A stretch of DNA of 64,000 nucleotides from Owenia fusiformis (GCA_903813345.2 CAIIXF020000010.1:26374425-26438424); one strand, 5' to 3'; positions 1 to 13,376 are shown, numbered from the stretch's first letter. Numbers and translations are program-made. The notes: generated by a model from the sequence alone, not told the origin.

Positions 1-1720
1 GTGTCTAGTATAACGCCGACTCGACGCCGACTACATAGATCACGAAGACTAAAAGAAGAACAGCCAACGAAGAATAGACGATCTTGCACAAGAAGCTCCA
101 TATATTAACATTTAAAATTCCAATCTATTGTTATCATGAGAAATCAAGGCCTTTTAGAAGCTTCACACTATTTCTGACAGACAGAAGGATGTGACGAGCA
201 ATGATCCATTACTATGTTATATATGTCATATACTTTATAGATTAGTTTGACACAACAGGACCTAATAATGGAGTCTCAGGACAGAAAAGTCAAGTAGATT
301 ATCCATAAATTATTGATGAACGGGTGATTACAAACGTTAATGAATCTGCGGAAGGCAATAACAACAAAGAAGAATCCACCATCAATGTGTTATTAATTTT
401 GTTCTAACATGAATTCAATTTGTTCGAATGAACAATCGAACTGTATTGGCAAAATGGTCCCTATCTTAATGAAAATGTCAAGAAAATTGCAAAGGACCAG
501 CCGTATTAAAAGGTATTTATAGATTCAATTTAAGATCGTGCCGAAAAAAGAGTTCCAACGTCGATCCAAATGCACTACAGGTCGTGTATTATTAGTTAGA
601 TACTGTTCGTGAGAAGTCTAGTAAAATACCCGAGGGATGAGACGTGTTTAAGACAGTGCAATAGCAATTGTTTGAGAGAGAAGTGGGATAGCCTAGTGAT
701 CACTTTTTTGCATTCAGTACACAAGTCATACGTTTTTGCATTACTTGAATAGTTCGTCATCACTTTACGGGAAATACATGAAAAAGATTTGCAAATTATT
801 TACGTATTTTTCGGGTCCCTTGATTCCGAACAACATTAGTATTTGTAATAAGTCGCGATGCTCTTAAAACATTACGTAAAAGCTTTTAAAGTATCATATT
901 TTTATAACTGAAATTAGGTCAACGAAATTATGTCATCAAAACAGCTCGTGTATTAACAGACAAATTTAGATAAAATGATATTTATATCTTTTGTACTTGT
1001 AATTACATTATGCTGAATCAACGCAATCCAACGCATTACATAGAATGTCAGATCATTTACCTACTCTGAATTAGCAATTTTATTCCCTGCAAGCTATATA
1101 CAACACACTCTTTCCGATATCGATACTTAATATAGACGCCAGTGGGATATTAAGTTGAAGTAGGTGTTTGTCTTTTCTTGTCATGTGGTGTTTTGTCACT
1201 CGTGTGGTATTAAAACTTTGAGAATATTCTGATCTTTCTAAGATAAATATTCTGCTTTTATTCACGCTGTTGCCCTGTTGAAAGTTTATAATTAAGATCA
1301 CGGTAACTACTATCCAACTACCATAACGATGATGAAACGCTTGCTATATATCAAACACTGTTTGAAAGTGGTTTAAAATAAACCTCCGGGAAATGAATGC
1401 AAATACTGTTCACTGAGCCAATAACTTGAATTGGCAAGTATGTCTTTCGTCAGTGGCAAGATCAGTACATTGAATATCGAACATAATACTATGCAAATGA
1501 AAAAAAACACCCCTGAAATAATTAGCAATTTGTATTAATCATTCACCTTTGCACAATCAGAATCAGAATTCAAACCATCAAAAATGTAAAGACCATATAT
1601 TCATTAGTCCAAGTCATTTTCTGAAATACTACTACTTTTCTCCGTGGCATATTTTAACCATTCTTGCTTTCTTCCAGACAAATTTAGATATTATGTTATA
1701 GTTAAGAAAATATCGTAATT
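1..1720. other. AT-rich non-coding stretch, probably intron or 3' flank of the receptor gene
   Basis: No exon was recognised here. The receptor on the minus strand would continue towards position 1, but I found no stretch encoding TM5–TM7 (no NPxxY or CWxP-like motif in an open frame). The remaining receptor exons are probably to the left of the window. The short ORFs in this stretch have no recognisable content. Confidence 0.4.
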
Positions 1721-1783
1721 TCAGAGAAGAATGTCCCATATATTTGAGCAACAGTGTATTATACGAAAGAAAATGTGTTGTAC

Positions 1784-2443
1784 CTGTGGTGTACTTGCTA
1801 TTATGCTGCAGACCCAGGCGAACACAAGCATCACTTTACCCCGCCTTTCACCATCTTTTAAACTGAGCGGGTGCATAATGGCGAAGTAACGGTCCAGACT
1901 GATTGTGACAAGTATGAAAGACGACAGGTAGAATCCAAACGCTCTAAAGAAGAGCAAGGTGCGACACGCAGTGTCTCCCGCCTGCCACGACACTGTCATG
2001 TGCCACGCTATCTCTAGGGGAAGCACGATAAATGTAACAAATAAGTCAGCTATTGCTAGATGCATTATAAAGAGGTTTACCCGTGATTTTCTATGCCGAT
2101 TTCGAAAGAGTGTTACAAAAACTGTCAAGTTACCGACTGAGGCAACTATAAATAAAAAGCTATAAGCAAGGATGGACACCAAACTGTCTTCGTTGAACCG
2201 CATATCACGGGGAAGCTGGAGAGTGTTTTCTATTGTTGAGCAATTTCTTCCTGACATGTTATAGGCCACAAATATATCTTGGCTTACATTATTGTTGTTC
2301 TTCCGACAAAGATGCCGGATCATATCCGCATTTGTAAGTGTCACAGCACTTTGTATCTCATTAAACGAGACATTAACATCTAAATCAGAGTTAACGACTA
2401 TCATTTCATTTCCATGCTCTAAGTTCTCCATATCCGTTTCCAT
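1784..2443 (-). CDS. GnRH/AKH/corazonin-type G-protein-coupled receptor, first coding exon (TM1–TM4), partial
   Basis: Class A (rhodopsin-family) receptor for a neuropeptide, acting at the plasma membrane. The exon encodes 220 residues from the ATG at 2443. An extracellular N-terminus of about 85 residues carries four N-glycosylation sequons (N24, N52, N62, N67). TM1 lies near residues 88–112 (GNLTVFV, Asn 1.50), TM2 near 123–145 (LAIADLF, Asp 2.50), and Cys160 is the conserved extracellular cysteine before TM3. DRY is at 184–186 in the longer SLDRYFAIMHP, and TM4 ends in IIASTPQ. The NLFIMHL, PLEIAWHMTVSWQAGD and FRAFGFYLSSFILV segments are those of GnRH/AKH/corazonin receptors. A good donor (CAG then GTACAA on the minus strand) follows codon 220 in phase 0, and the frame beyond it is non-receptor sequence, so I end the exon at 1784. 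TM5–TM7 and the C-terminus are missing. Receptor class is near certain; the GnRH/AKH group is likely; the ligand is unknown. Confidence 0.88.
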
Positions 2444-4261
2444 GTTTTTAAATGGAAATTATATTGCAATTGTACGCGATGAATCCATTTCATAAGCAAC
2501 GACAATATATTTAATTGTTAATTCTTGCAGGTCTACTTTACCCATTCTTCCGTAAAACACATAATTTTCTCCAATGATTACATCATCCAACTCCTTTGTT
2601 TCTGAGCAACTGAAATCTTCCTACTCCAATTCGTACATTTGTATAATGTCTGCCACCTACCTGGAGGATTTGTTGTACCTGTTCATCAGATCAATTAGCA
2701 CTCTCTCATGTTCTTATATATGTGCACAGTGTTCAGAGTAGGCGTTTTAATATTATTGCAAAATACGATTTATCTATACTATAATTTTTTGATTTTATAA
2801 TTAATGTCTGGTTTATTTGTACCTATTAGTCTGGTTGAATTCCTAGGTGTGAGTTCCTTCTACTACTAAGTCCAGTCTTGCGTAGAAAGCTTTGGCATTG
2901 AAGAGATTTGCCTCACTCGATAATTACTTCCCTAATGTTTTGCAAGTTTCCAATCACATAATAACACAATGACATTCTGTACACGTCCTGTTGACGAGGC
3001 AGTCTGACGATTACTTGTCGTTGTCACTGACGCGTGTCTATTTCCATCTCAATGATACTTAATGTACGATTTTTTAATATCTTTCCATTAACACTGATTT
3101 TTGTGTTGTAGGCCATGTAGATACCGAGATATCAGTTTTAAGTACTTTAATAAAGGTACATGATCAATGCCATGATTGAAATATAATAATATTGTCCGTC
3201 CTACATTATATCTCTGGATTACCAAAGAATGAACTAATATCCTTTCTTAAACATCGCTTAAACATCTCGCGGCTGATATCTCAATAACTACACGGTCCAG
3301 ATTGGTTAACAGTTATATAGGCTTTCATTCCTCGTAGAGCATTACGATATTAAAGATGGGGATCGTTCTAGTGCCTCCTATCTTTGTGTTATCAAAGATG
3401 TCCAATGACTTCTCACAAATGGATTTCTATTATCAAATTAAACATACTATTCATTGGCGTTTCTTTCTTGTTTCCCCATTCTCTATATATAACTTGACTT
3501 TTAAGTCGAAATCCATTTTGTTACTTGTACTAATTGACATTCGTCGCAGATATGGCAGCATAATCAAATGAATAAAGGGCATGGGTAACAAATTAAACTA
3601 GTGCAGGAATTCCCTCATCACAAAGTTGACCGCACTTGGACCAGCTCAAAAATGTTCCTATTTTGAGGTTATTTAAAGATTTGCAATTTTTCATATGAAA
3701 GAGCTCATGTTATAAATGTTAGGAAAACATGACTTGCATTGAACGTACTATCAGTGCCTATTCGATCGAAATTATTATATGGGATTTTTTGGACGAGTAC
3801 AGTATAATAAAGAAAAGAAAATAGCAAAAGTAACCATCCTAATTGCTGAAACACCCTGACCGAAATGAAAATCAAGCATTCTCATTGAAATAAGTAAAAG
3901 TCCATAAAGTCCATGGCTACTACAATAATTGACATATGATCCATGTAACTATCACAAAAATCTGAAATATTTTGTGATTCAATCACTATCGAATAACATT
4001 TTTTATACCATAAACAACCCCTTTTCCAAAGAGTAACTAAACCGGAAAGCTTAGTCCAGTTTTATATATTTATGTTCTCGAATCGTGATTGATAAGAAAA
4101 TAGAAATAATTGTCTGTTCTATTGAGATTAATAGGGACATCGTAGATCTTGTCTACGATGACATCTTTGTATCTAGAAATTATTCCGATTTCAGGAAGAA
4201 GTTTTTTTTATCATAAAAGGCTATATACAAGTATATGTGTATAACCTTTGATAATAAAAAC
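2444..4261. other. Intergenic, nothing recognised
   Basis: This is the upstream side of the receptor exon. It has only short unconvincing ORFs and no repeat that I could pair elsewhere in the window. It should contain the receptor's promoter or 5' UTR exons, but I see no clear TATA box or other decisive signal. Confidence 0.4.
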
Positions 4262-6067
4262 TTATTTCCTAATTAAACAGTCTTCACCACAAACCACACA
4301 ACATAATATCACATATATTATAGGATTAAATTGGAGCCAGCAGCCCGCGTTTATTGGAAAAGCGTTTAGTACATCTGGTACAAAGAATGAGTGAAAAAAT
4401 GAAGCCAGTTCGCGATGCATCCAGGTACCTATGACGGCCACGATGCCAATGTCATAGCGGCCACGATGCCGATGGCATTAATGCCAGAAACCTCTTAGGT
4501 TCAAATATACCCAACATCCGTCCTCGGCTCTCAACCTCGCTGCTGATTTACGATGTTAACTGCCTTCAAGACATCAATAAGGCACCGTATAATTAAAACA
4601 TCTAAATCCAACAACCCAAAACCAATGATCAACTGTCATTAAAGCCATTGTGGCTACACGTTTGTTAACACGTCAAAGATCTCAAATAAATTCACAAATT
4701 TCGGAATAAACCAAATTCTAAATTGTGACTGTATCTGTCAACTTGCACTATAAAAAACTTGTATAAGGACCATACACGTATATAGTGCCTTCTAGCACTA
4801 TGCAAAATCTGTGAGTAATATACCTCACTATCTAATACAGTAATCACAAACTGTCATTAATACATATTAACAATAATCTAAATAACTGTCTACAGACTTG
4901 CACTGTAACCATATCATTGCCTCTTGGCAAAAAACGTAACTGAAATGAAACTTACTTCTTTAACAGACTGTCGTAATATGCGACATTGTTGGTCACAATA
5001 GACAAAAATTCCGTGATTATCACAATACACGAACGAACGTATACAAAAATCCTACGACCTTTTGTGATGAAAAATATAAAATCTGGAAAGCACCATGCTT
5101 TGCAAACCCTTATACCAACTGGTCTCGTATTGCAACAAAAGCAAAAGTACAACTCTTGGAAACGTTGTAAAATCTAAATACTATAAAAACTGTTTAATAT
5201 AAAGTGCAATTAGCTGACAAGCACTTCTCTTAATGTGTTTGTCACATTAATATAAAACAACTACTGTAAATGTTGTTGATGAACACAACTATCATCTTAA
5301 AATACCAAGACTTGATGCCCTTCTGGAAATAGATATTACATATATCTAAAAATATAAAGGACTTTCGAATATAATCAATATCTTAAAAAGCAAAACTTTG
5401 TGCCTTCCTCGAAACAATATGACAGAAACGCACTTAAATACATGTTTATTCGCTAAGATACAATGCGCTGTCAGTAAAAATTAAACCATGCCTTGAGATT
5501 CAGATTTATATGCAAATTACATAATTGCTTCAAAGAAACCTAATATCTAATTGTTTTAATTAACATCCTATATTGTGCAATGCATTGTAATAATTGCAGA
5601 AAAATATACTTCCCAAGATAGTAATAAATGGGAACAGGTTACATCAACGTCAGAACACATATACTTAATTCAAAAACGTTGATTTGGTCAAAAGCACTTA
5701 CAAGAAAGTGTTCACTAACTTCAATATGAAAAACGTTAGTTTATCGACCTGACACCGTTAAAACCCAGATCAAAATCTTTGTGACTTCGAAAGGGAAAAA
5801 GGTATGCCTCCTCGAACAATAAAACTAAATTTTCGAATCCGTTGTATGACAACTTACAACATAAACTAAAACTGTGTATAAACGCTTCGGTTGCTGCTCG
5901 CAGAATAACACGATCATATCGTGCATCTACTCACATAACCTACTCATGATCACATCATGTTATCCAATCAGTTGAAATCGCGTTCGATTTCACTAACGTT
6001 ACGACGTTATATCAACCGGAAATAAAATAATTCAACTCTAATTTCAAACGTGTTGAATTTTAATTAT
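4262..6067. repeat. Unclassified element, copy 1 (about 1.8 kb)
   Basis: It begins with an 83-bp block (4262–4344) repeated exactly at 6064–6146. It ends with a 202-bp block (5866–6067) repeated exactly at 10066–10267. An internal segment near 5199–5300 (starting GTGCAATTAGCTGACA) is a diverged match to about 7117–7212. The simplest reading is two head-to-tail copies of one element with identical ends and divergent interiors. No coding capacity, no TG…CA ends and no target duplication were seen, so I do not assign a class. Confidence 0.6.
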
Positions 6068-6234
6068 TTCCTAATTAAACAGTCTTCACCACAAACCACA
6101 CAACATAATATCACATATATTATAGGATTAAATTGGAGCCAGCAGCTACGCCAGAACCTTCTAAAAAACGGGCAAACTAGTGACCAAAGCTCGAAATGTC
6201 TCTTCTTTGAGACTTCCAACAAAGGTAGTCTTCC

Positions 6235-6600
6235 TTGAATCAGTCCAAGGCATCATATCTGTATCACACGTACATGTATCTGTCTTATATGGATCTCAAT
6301 CCAACAAAGTAGTCTTCTTTTAATCAGCTCAAAGCATCTAATCTATATCACGCTGGTATCTATCTTATATGGACAAAATGTGGCCCAGTGTTCACATAGG
6401 CTTGTGTCCATACCTTACTTTTGGTTGTATTTGTTGTATCTATCTTATATGGATCTCAATCCAACAAAGTAGTCTTCTTTGAATCAGTCCAAAGCATCTT
6501 ATTTATATCACACTTGTATCTATCTTATAAGGACAACTTGTGTTCCAATGTTCATTTAGGCGTGTGTCCATACCCTACTATGGTTTGTATTTCCTGAAAT
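6235..6600. repeat. 160-bp tandem repeat, about 2.3 copies
   Basis: The block GGATCTCAATCCAACAAAG recurs 160 bases apart (near 6290 and 6450) together with its flanks, including TTGTATCTATCTTAT and the GTGTCCATACC segment. The copies are clearly diverged. Confidence 0.75.
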
Positions 6601-6739
6601 TACACAGAAAAAGCATTAAAAACATGTAAATATCGCATTGTCGCTCCAAGCGACTAACCCCTTTTTGAGGTTGCTAAATTGTACCTGCGTTCGACGCATT
6701 ATACAAATCCGTCAACCCACGATACAAGTAGACTTAAAG

Positions 6740-7110
6740 TCTTTTACGTCAGAGTTCGAACTGTACTGCATCAGAACAACTGCTCGACGTAATGGCTATA
6801 ATGCCAAACATGATAACATTTTTTACGTCGGAGTTCCAACTGTACTTCAACAGAACAACTATTCGACGTACTGGTAATAATGCCAAACATGACAACAATT
6901 TTTCGTCTGAGTTCCAACTGTACTTCAACAGAACAACTATTCGACGTACTGGTAATTATGCCATACATGATAACACTTTTTATGTCGGAGTTCCAACTGT
7001 ACTTCAACAGAACAACTATTTGACATACTGGTAATAATGCCAAACATGATAACAATTTTCATGTCGGAATGTCAACTGAACTTTAACAGAACAACTGCTC
7101 AACGTAATGC
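6740..7110. repeat. 79-bp tandem repeat, about five copies
   Basis: The GAGTTCCAACTGTACTTC block starts near 6752, 6831, 6909, 6988 and 7067, a spacing of 78–79 bases. Each unit also holds AACAGAACAACTATTCGACG and ATGCCAAACATGATAACA. The ORFs on both strands here are products of the repeat (79 is not a multiple of three) and are not taken as genes. Confidence 0.85.
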
Positions 7111-10100
7111 CAAACACGTTCAATATAGAATGCAATTAGCTGACGAACACTTCTCTAAGGTGTTTGTTACACTAATATTGTAAATGTTGCTAGGAACACA
7201 ACTATCATCTTAAAACCATATTAACTACTATTCGACGTCATGACTATAACGTCAAACATGCCAACAATTCTTATTCAACAGAATTTACTCAACGTAATGG
7301 CTATAATGCCAAACATAATAACAATCCTAAGTCAGAGTTCCATTACGTAATTTTACTAAGTGTATTTCTTGTTGTTGCAGGTAAAACATAACAATCAAGT
7401 AGTCTATCTGAATTGACAACTTCAAAAATCAATTCACCAACCAACACAATCGCTTGAACTAAACTATTCCAAAATAGATTTTATCATTTTTGAAATAACC
7501 TGCTAAATTTTAACCAAAATCATATGCATTAATAAATATTAAACATCAATATTTACAAAAACATGGATAATCCAGAGAACATACCTGAATCCAAATATCC
7601 AATGTATCAACTCAAACTATTTGTCTATCGTACATAGATTTCTCTATGCTATATACAGTAAACTCTAAAAATGTACAATTATCATTTGGACCAGGAATCG
7701 AATCGACACACTAAGCCCACGCTTATTTCAAAATGTATCAAGTATGGAGCAACTCCGCAATTTTTCATTTAAACTTTTAGAATTTATTCAACATGCAATA
7801 ATCGTGCATTTAACTAACAATGTAACCAAAGTAAATGTCCAGATTCGACTTCTCCCAGTCTCGAATCTAGACAATTCAACTATCTTCTAAAGAATAGTAA
7901 ATCTTATATAAACTCGATCCAGGTTTTAAACCTAAATGATTATATTAGGGAATTCAATTCACCTGCCTAATCAGACTAATTAAAATATCTATTCAAAATC
8001 TTCAACTCGCCTTAAAAAAGTATCGATTTTCAAACAAATCGAAAACAAGAGTGTTAAAGACGAAAAGTAAGCAAATACAACCATTGTAAAGTATGCGTAC
8101 CAAGCATATGTCTGAATCCGACTACCCGTGTATCGATTCACAACATACCTGTACCTTCAAAGATAACCATCTTCTTTATCAATGTTATAAACAGAGAAAC
8201 TAGACCGAACTGTTGGTATAAACACCCTATCAGAAAACCTAAAATGCTGATATTACACAATGCAGTTTTATAGGATTCCACTTCTATTTTACACGACCAG
8301 TATTCAACAATATCGATCCACGACATTTTAAGCTAAAAGAGCTATTTATAAACATGTAAATTAAAAATATACTATACTAGTAACCTTTTTGCATCTATCA
8401 ACATTAACTGTTTGAGCCTGAATACGACTACTCTTAGAACTCATTTGATCAAGCAGTTTATTTAACTGAATCAGTCAAATAAAATATCCTCCATAATTCA
8501 GCAACTTGTCTATGAAGACGAAAAGTTCTGAATATAGAAACTTATACAGGATACAATTTGTTTTTGTACGGATATTCAGTATCTAAAAAGATTACCTGAA
8601 CTCTACCCTCCTGGTAACGATTCACGACATTTCCCAACCAAAAAGTTCTTTATGATTACTCTCGGAACCCCTTAATGGCATTTTGATCATTTCTAAATAT
8701 GAATCAATGTTGTGAGTAGCAAACAAACATGTTTGCGATAACGTATAGCCTACAAAAAATTCATTAAGAATCTGTCTAATCCAAGCATCCTCTTGATAAT
8801 AAAAGTTATGAAAGTGATCAATTTCATTTGCAGGATATGAAGTATCCAAGGTGTAAGTATGAATCCGACCCTCCTGGTAGCGATTCACTGCAATAATGTC
8901 ATTAGCTTATAACTTAAATACCATACAAATATAGATTACCAAACAACGACATTTAACAATTCGACAATGACTCTGAGTAACACAACTTGTTAGTTGTTTG
9001 TCATGACTTACAACATTGAAATGCTTACGTTGCACAACTTTATTAGTTTATACAAAAACTATAATGTAACATAAGAGTTCATTTGAAAAACGTTTGCTGT
9101 AAAATAACATTTTAATATCTTTGCCCAACACTGCTTTTTGCTGAACCGAGGGGCATATTTGCACCTTGCAAATACCATGTCTGAAATAAATCAACAAGCC
9201 TAAAACCGTAACTCTGGTTTAAAAACTGCCAAATCTAAATAGGACGTTTGTTTGTAAGGATTCCAGCTCCCTATAACACATAAAATGCAGTTTTTGTAAA
9301 TCTTCGGAAAATGTACCCGTTTGCGTAGTGACCTAAATATCTGAAACAATTTCAAAAACATGAATATTTTGACAGTCAAGTTACAAACATCCAACGTCTG
9401 TAACAGTGTGACGTCTTGCCCATGACTGAACGATAGATCTTGCAATCTTTACTGTTTAGTGCTCTTGCACCTGTGACCAATCTAAATGTGTTTTTTAGCA
9501 AAACTTACAAACCCTCTATCCTTACATTAATAAAAAGGATATTTGATATGCTAAGCAAATCTGTATAACAATTACTTATCTTATTCATTGCGATAGCTGA
9601 ACCCTCTTTGTTTAGCGTTTCCGCAATCCAAACATTGGTCCTTAGCGTTGACTTCTTCTCATGAACCAGCGCACCTCTCGGGTAACGTCGCATCGTTCGA
9701 TGTTACTGAAACTCAAACGATTACATGGTCACTTTTCGGGTATACATGTATAATATCGTTTCAATCGTTTATGCAGAGCATTTTGATATGTGGTCGATTA
9801 CTCTAACCAATCAACAATCTTTTCTATCTGAGGAACACCTTACGAAATTGCAAAACATTACTTGTTTCAATATAAACTACTTCTTACCCTTGCCAAATCG
9901 CTGGTTTTCTTACTGCATGTAAGACTAGTATCAATCCCAATGAAGAATCACATTGACGGTATTGCAATATATGCATCCTCTGTTCATCGTGTATAGGTAT
10001 CAATATATGCATATAACAAGGGCTAAATGATAAAAACCGAATGCACCCATAATAGTCGCATCTAGCTAAAACTGTGTATAAACGCTTCGGTTGCTGCTCG

Positions 10101-10469
10101 CAGAATAACACGATCATATCGTGCATCTACTCACATAACCTACTCATGATCACATCATGTTATCCAATCAGTTGAAATCGCGTTCGATTTCACTAACGTT
10201 ACGACGTTATATCAACCGGAAATAAAATAATTCAACTCTAATTTCAAACGTGTTGAATTTTAATTATACTTCCTCGTATGTACATTGACTCAATAATCTT
10301 GTCATATAAATGACATCACTATAGTGTACAAAAACAACATAGTTTTAAAACATGTGTACAAAATATTAATTATTTCCGTGTCCATAATATTGATCATTTC
10401 TAAATTCTTGAAATATTGATATACAAAGGCTTACTAGAAAACGGCAACTCCAGTAGCAAATCCCAAACG

Positions 10470-11500
10470 AACACTATAACATAGTATCCCACATGAAATT
10501 TTGTCGCAAACTTCGAAATTACATAGTGTCACTAATTTCTACTTATTTTCTATGCAATTTGGAAGACTTTTCTTTAAACCTTTATTTTAAAAATACAGTT
10601 ATTTAAAAAAAATTTGTGCTTTTTCAATTTACTGCAAAAATAGCGCAAAATCATTACATTTTTGCAACTTTTTATTCACATCGTCTAAACTTTCTGCATT
10701 CATATTACCCAGGCATGAGTTTAAATAAAGATAATCTTTGAGAGTCCTGTATTTTCATTTATAACAACTACTAGTATATCTATATTTAGCATGTGAATGT
10801 TGTTGAATATTAGAGTCAATGTCTTCTATTTATTGGTATTGCCGTTTAGGAAATTGGAAAACCCGTCTATTACGATCCTACGGGTTCTGCTCTGGGCAAC
10901 ATCACTCTTTAATACCCTATTTACAAAATCAGTTCTCGCTGCATGTTCGTCAAAAAATTAGCAAATGTTTCTAGTCTCTAATCCGATGCAAGGCACTATT
11001 TTAGTGCTTGAAGACACTCTTCAAATGACCGAGGACCAACAATTATGCAACCATACTCGTCCCTGGGTGAGTCAAGTGGATGCTACCTGCATACACTCTG
11101 CTGGGTTGAGCATATGTTCAATAGTGGGTAGCATAACTACATTGATACTGGCACTTTCCAGTTCTGTAAAGCATGCAGTTGTAGGGTTGAAAGACTCTGA
11201 AGCAAATCTTGATACTTCTATACCAGCTTCATACTCTTGAACTGTATTCCTGCATGTACTGTGTAACACATATTATCTGCAATTTTGCTACATTTTTGCA
11301 AAAAATCGAAAATCAATACAAAAACTCTTTTGGTCACCATAACCTTTAGATGTGATATTAAAAAAACAAAAATTTGGAGTGTTAGGAATAGTCCAAAGAA
11401 CATGCGTTCCAAATTTCATGAAACAAGTGTAAAAATTAATTACTCTAGGTAATTTCGAAGTTCGCAACAAAATTTCCCGCGGGGTACTATAATATGAATC
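10470..11500. mobile_element. Inverted-repeat DNA element of about 1 kb
   Basis: A left arm near 10481–10565 (containing AAATTTTGTCGCAAACTTCG) matches the reverse complement of the right arm near 11400–11490 (containing CGAAGTTCGCAACAAAATTT) over about 85 bases with roughly 80% identity. The interior has no transposase that I can recognise, so it is probably non-autonomous. The exact ends were not fixed. Confidence 0.6.
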
Positions 11501-12209
11501 TGTATTTATCACAAAAATAAAAACATTGGAAACATTAGAGATATATCAGAATTTCTACCAATTTAAAAAGCATTTGGGTGACCATTTAAGAGTTTTAAAG
11601 GCACAAATAATAAAGACAATTTGAATTTTCTGAGGCACAAATCAGGAAAACAATACCAGAATAGTGATTTGCCCTAAATTTCCTTCAATTTGAGCATAAA
11701 ATAGCCATAATTTGAAGAGATGAGAAATAATTGCGAAATTCCACATAAGGCGGTGGCCATTTTGAATTTTACGAGACCCAAATTACAAAACCGATACAAT
11801 ATTTGCAATCTAATCTAAATTGCCTTTCATTTGAGTATAATAAAGCTATACTTTAGAAAGATCTCAAAATTAACGCAAATTCCCATTTCCCGACCCCCTT
11901 ATATGGTACCTGGGGGTCATGGTGAAAACTCAACCACCAAAATTTCAAATAATAATATTTATTACTTTGGTTTAAAATGAAAGATTTAAGATTTTCGCGA
12001 AAATATTTAAAGCGGCGGCCATCTTGGAAATTATTTTTGTTGCGTACAACTATTCACCAATATACATCTTTCCACCAAATATGAAGGAAATCCGTCTACC
12101 AGTATTCGAGTTATCTTCCGGACGGACGGACTAACAATAACTAACCCATTTCTGAACATGCATTTTAGATATTTGAATGTGTTGATGCTGTTACGCGATA
12201 AACAAGATA
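11501..12209. other. AT-rich intergenic repeat-derived DNA
   Basis: No gene was seen. It includes GGCGGCCATCTTGGAAATT and ACGGACGGAC-type blocks near 12010–12130, which look like interspersed repeat remnants. A related GTCCGTCTGCCTGGACG block is at about 18259. Confidence 0.4.
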
Positions 12210-12214
12210 CAAAT

Positions 12215-12785
12215 ATATGTCATATTCCGCAACGAGTATGGCATATTCACTTGCGGTGTATGACAGATTCACCTGCGGTATATGGCATACACACTAACCA
12301 ATGAGAACGTGATTCAGAAGTACGCAATTGTAAATTGCATCGATTGAACGAACGAATAAAAGTTTATAAATTATTATAATGATCACTGAATCAGCAGTAC
12401 AGTGTATCGAATATAACAACTTATGCAGAGGTATCACTCACCAATCTCACGTAATAAACTTACTCAATCAATCCAGGATTCTTATTTAAGTACTCTACGC
12501 ATTCGTAATCCAGCCTAGTTATACATTTAGAGTAGATTCTCGCATCCAATCAAATCAAGGCTTTCTGTATCACGTTTTCCCCTGCGGTATATGTCATGTT
12601 CCCTACGTTATATGGCATATTCCGCAAGTGAGTATGACATATTCAGCAGGTGAGTATCGCATATTCACTGCGGAATATGGCATACTCACCTGCGGAATAT
12701 ACCATATACCGCAGGTGAGTATGGCATATTCACCCGTATCAGAAATACCGCGCAACCATGAATGTATGCCATATTCCGCGTAACA
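12215..12785. repeat. Clusters of a palindromic CATATTCC/GGCATA repeat
   Basis: Short units built on (G)GCATATTC, CACCTGCGG and their reverse complements occur at 12215–12295 and densely at 12585–12785. They alternate in both orientations (for example GCGGAATATGGCATAC and its complement). A related weaker cluster is near 26930–27010. The spacer between the two clusters is plain AT-rich DNA. Confidence 0.7.
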
Positions 12786-13376
12786 GATGCTATGCAAGAC
12801 TTCGTCAATATCGATTAGCTTGTCAAAAATACCGTGTTTAATTGAGATGATTGAGCAGCCATCAAAAGAAACTGAGAATAGATTTCCGCTTTGTGTGTTA
12901 TCAAAATGAAGACTCTAGACCCAGATATTCAAATTGATCAGCCCCAGGCGTTGCGAATTTCTTTATGATCAGGAATTGTTTTGTCATTGATTTTGAGTCC
13001 ATGCCCGACATTAGGGGAAGGTTGCCTGCCATATCGTTTGGCCAATTTAAGAAACAAACCATGATCGACCTTTGCAGCCCCATGCAAGGTCCGCAATTGT
13101 TCTTGATTATAATCAAAATTGTTAAGTGGCCTACAGAAATTGCGTTTTTAAAATTTGTATAAACAATACGATTCGTGTTTAAAACAAGAGGCCTGCCCGC
13201 ATTTATCCAAGTTTTTAGTTCGCTTCATATCCTTGTGTATATGTGCAATATTCCCTTAATTTCAAAACGGGGGGTGTAACTGCTTCATATTTTCCTTAGT
13301 AATAAGGTTCCTTATACGAATATTTATGTAACATTGACAAATAAAATGCCTAAATTACAAATCCAAATACCAGGTT
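12786..13376. other. Intergenic, nothing recognised
   Basis: Overlapping 65–71-codon ORFs occur on both strands near 12901–13162. They have no recognisable domain, no splice context and no distinctive composition, so I do not call them genes. Confidence 0.35.

Larger units (their letters stand above)
6064..10267. repeat. Unclassified element, copy 2 (about 4.2 kb)
   Basis: This is the second head-to-tail copy. It shares its first 83 bp and last 202 bp exactly with copy 1 and overlaps it by four bases (TTAT) at the junction. The interior is longer and contains the 160-bp and 79-bp tandem arrays listed separately. Two short motifs recur around 8096–8140, 8590–8630 and 8840–8890 (a Gly/Arg-type CCTCCTGGTAGCGATTCA block). 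No ORF in it looks genuine. Confidence 0.55.

Noticed and set aside
6771-7055. Repetitive ORFs on both strands (80–94 codons)
   Set aside because: They arise from the 79-bp tandem array and share no features of a gene.
6740-7110. A CRISPR-like repeat–spacer array
   Set aside because: Units are contiguous and diverged along their whole 79 bp, with no unique spacers, and the genome is animal nuclear DNA.
5866-10267. The pair of identical 202-bp direct repeats as LTRs of a 4.4-kb retrotransposon
   Set aside because: No TG…CA ends, no target duplication, no primer-binding site or coding sequence seen. The 83-bp block repeated at 4262 and 6064 fits a head-to-tail copy model better.
11072-11269. 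Overlapping 65- and 91-codon ORFs on both strands
   Set aside because: They lie inside the inverted-repeat element at 10470–11500 and have no recognisable transposase or other domain.
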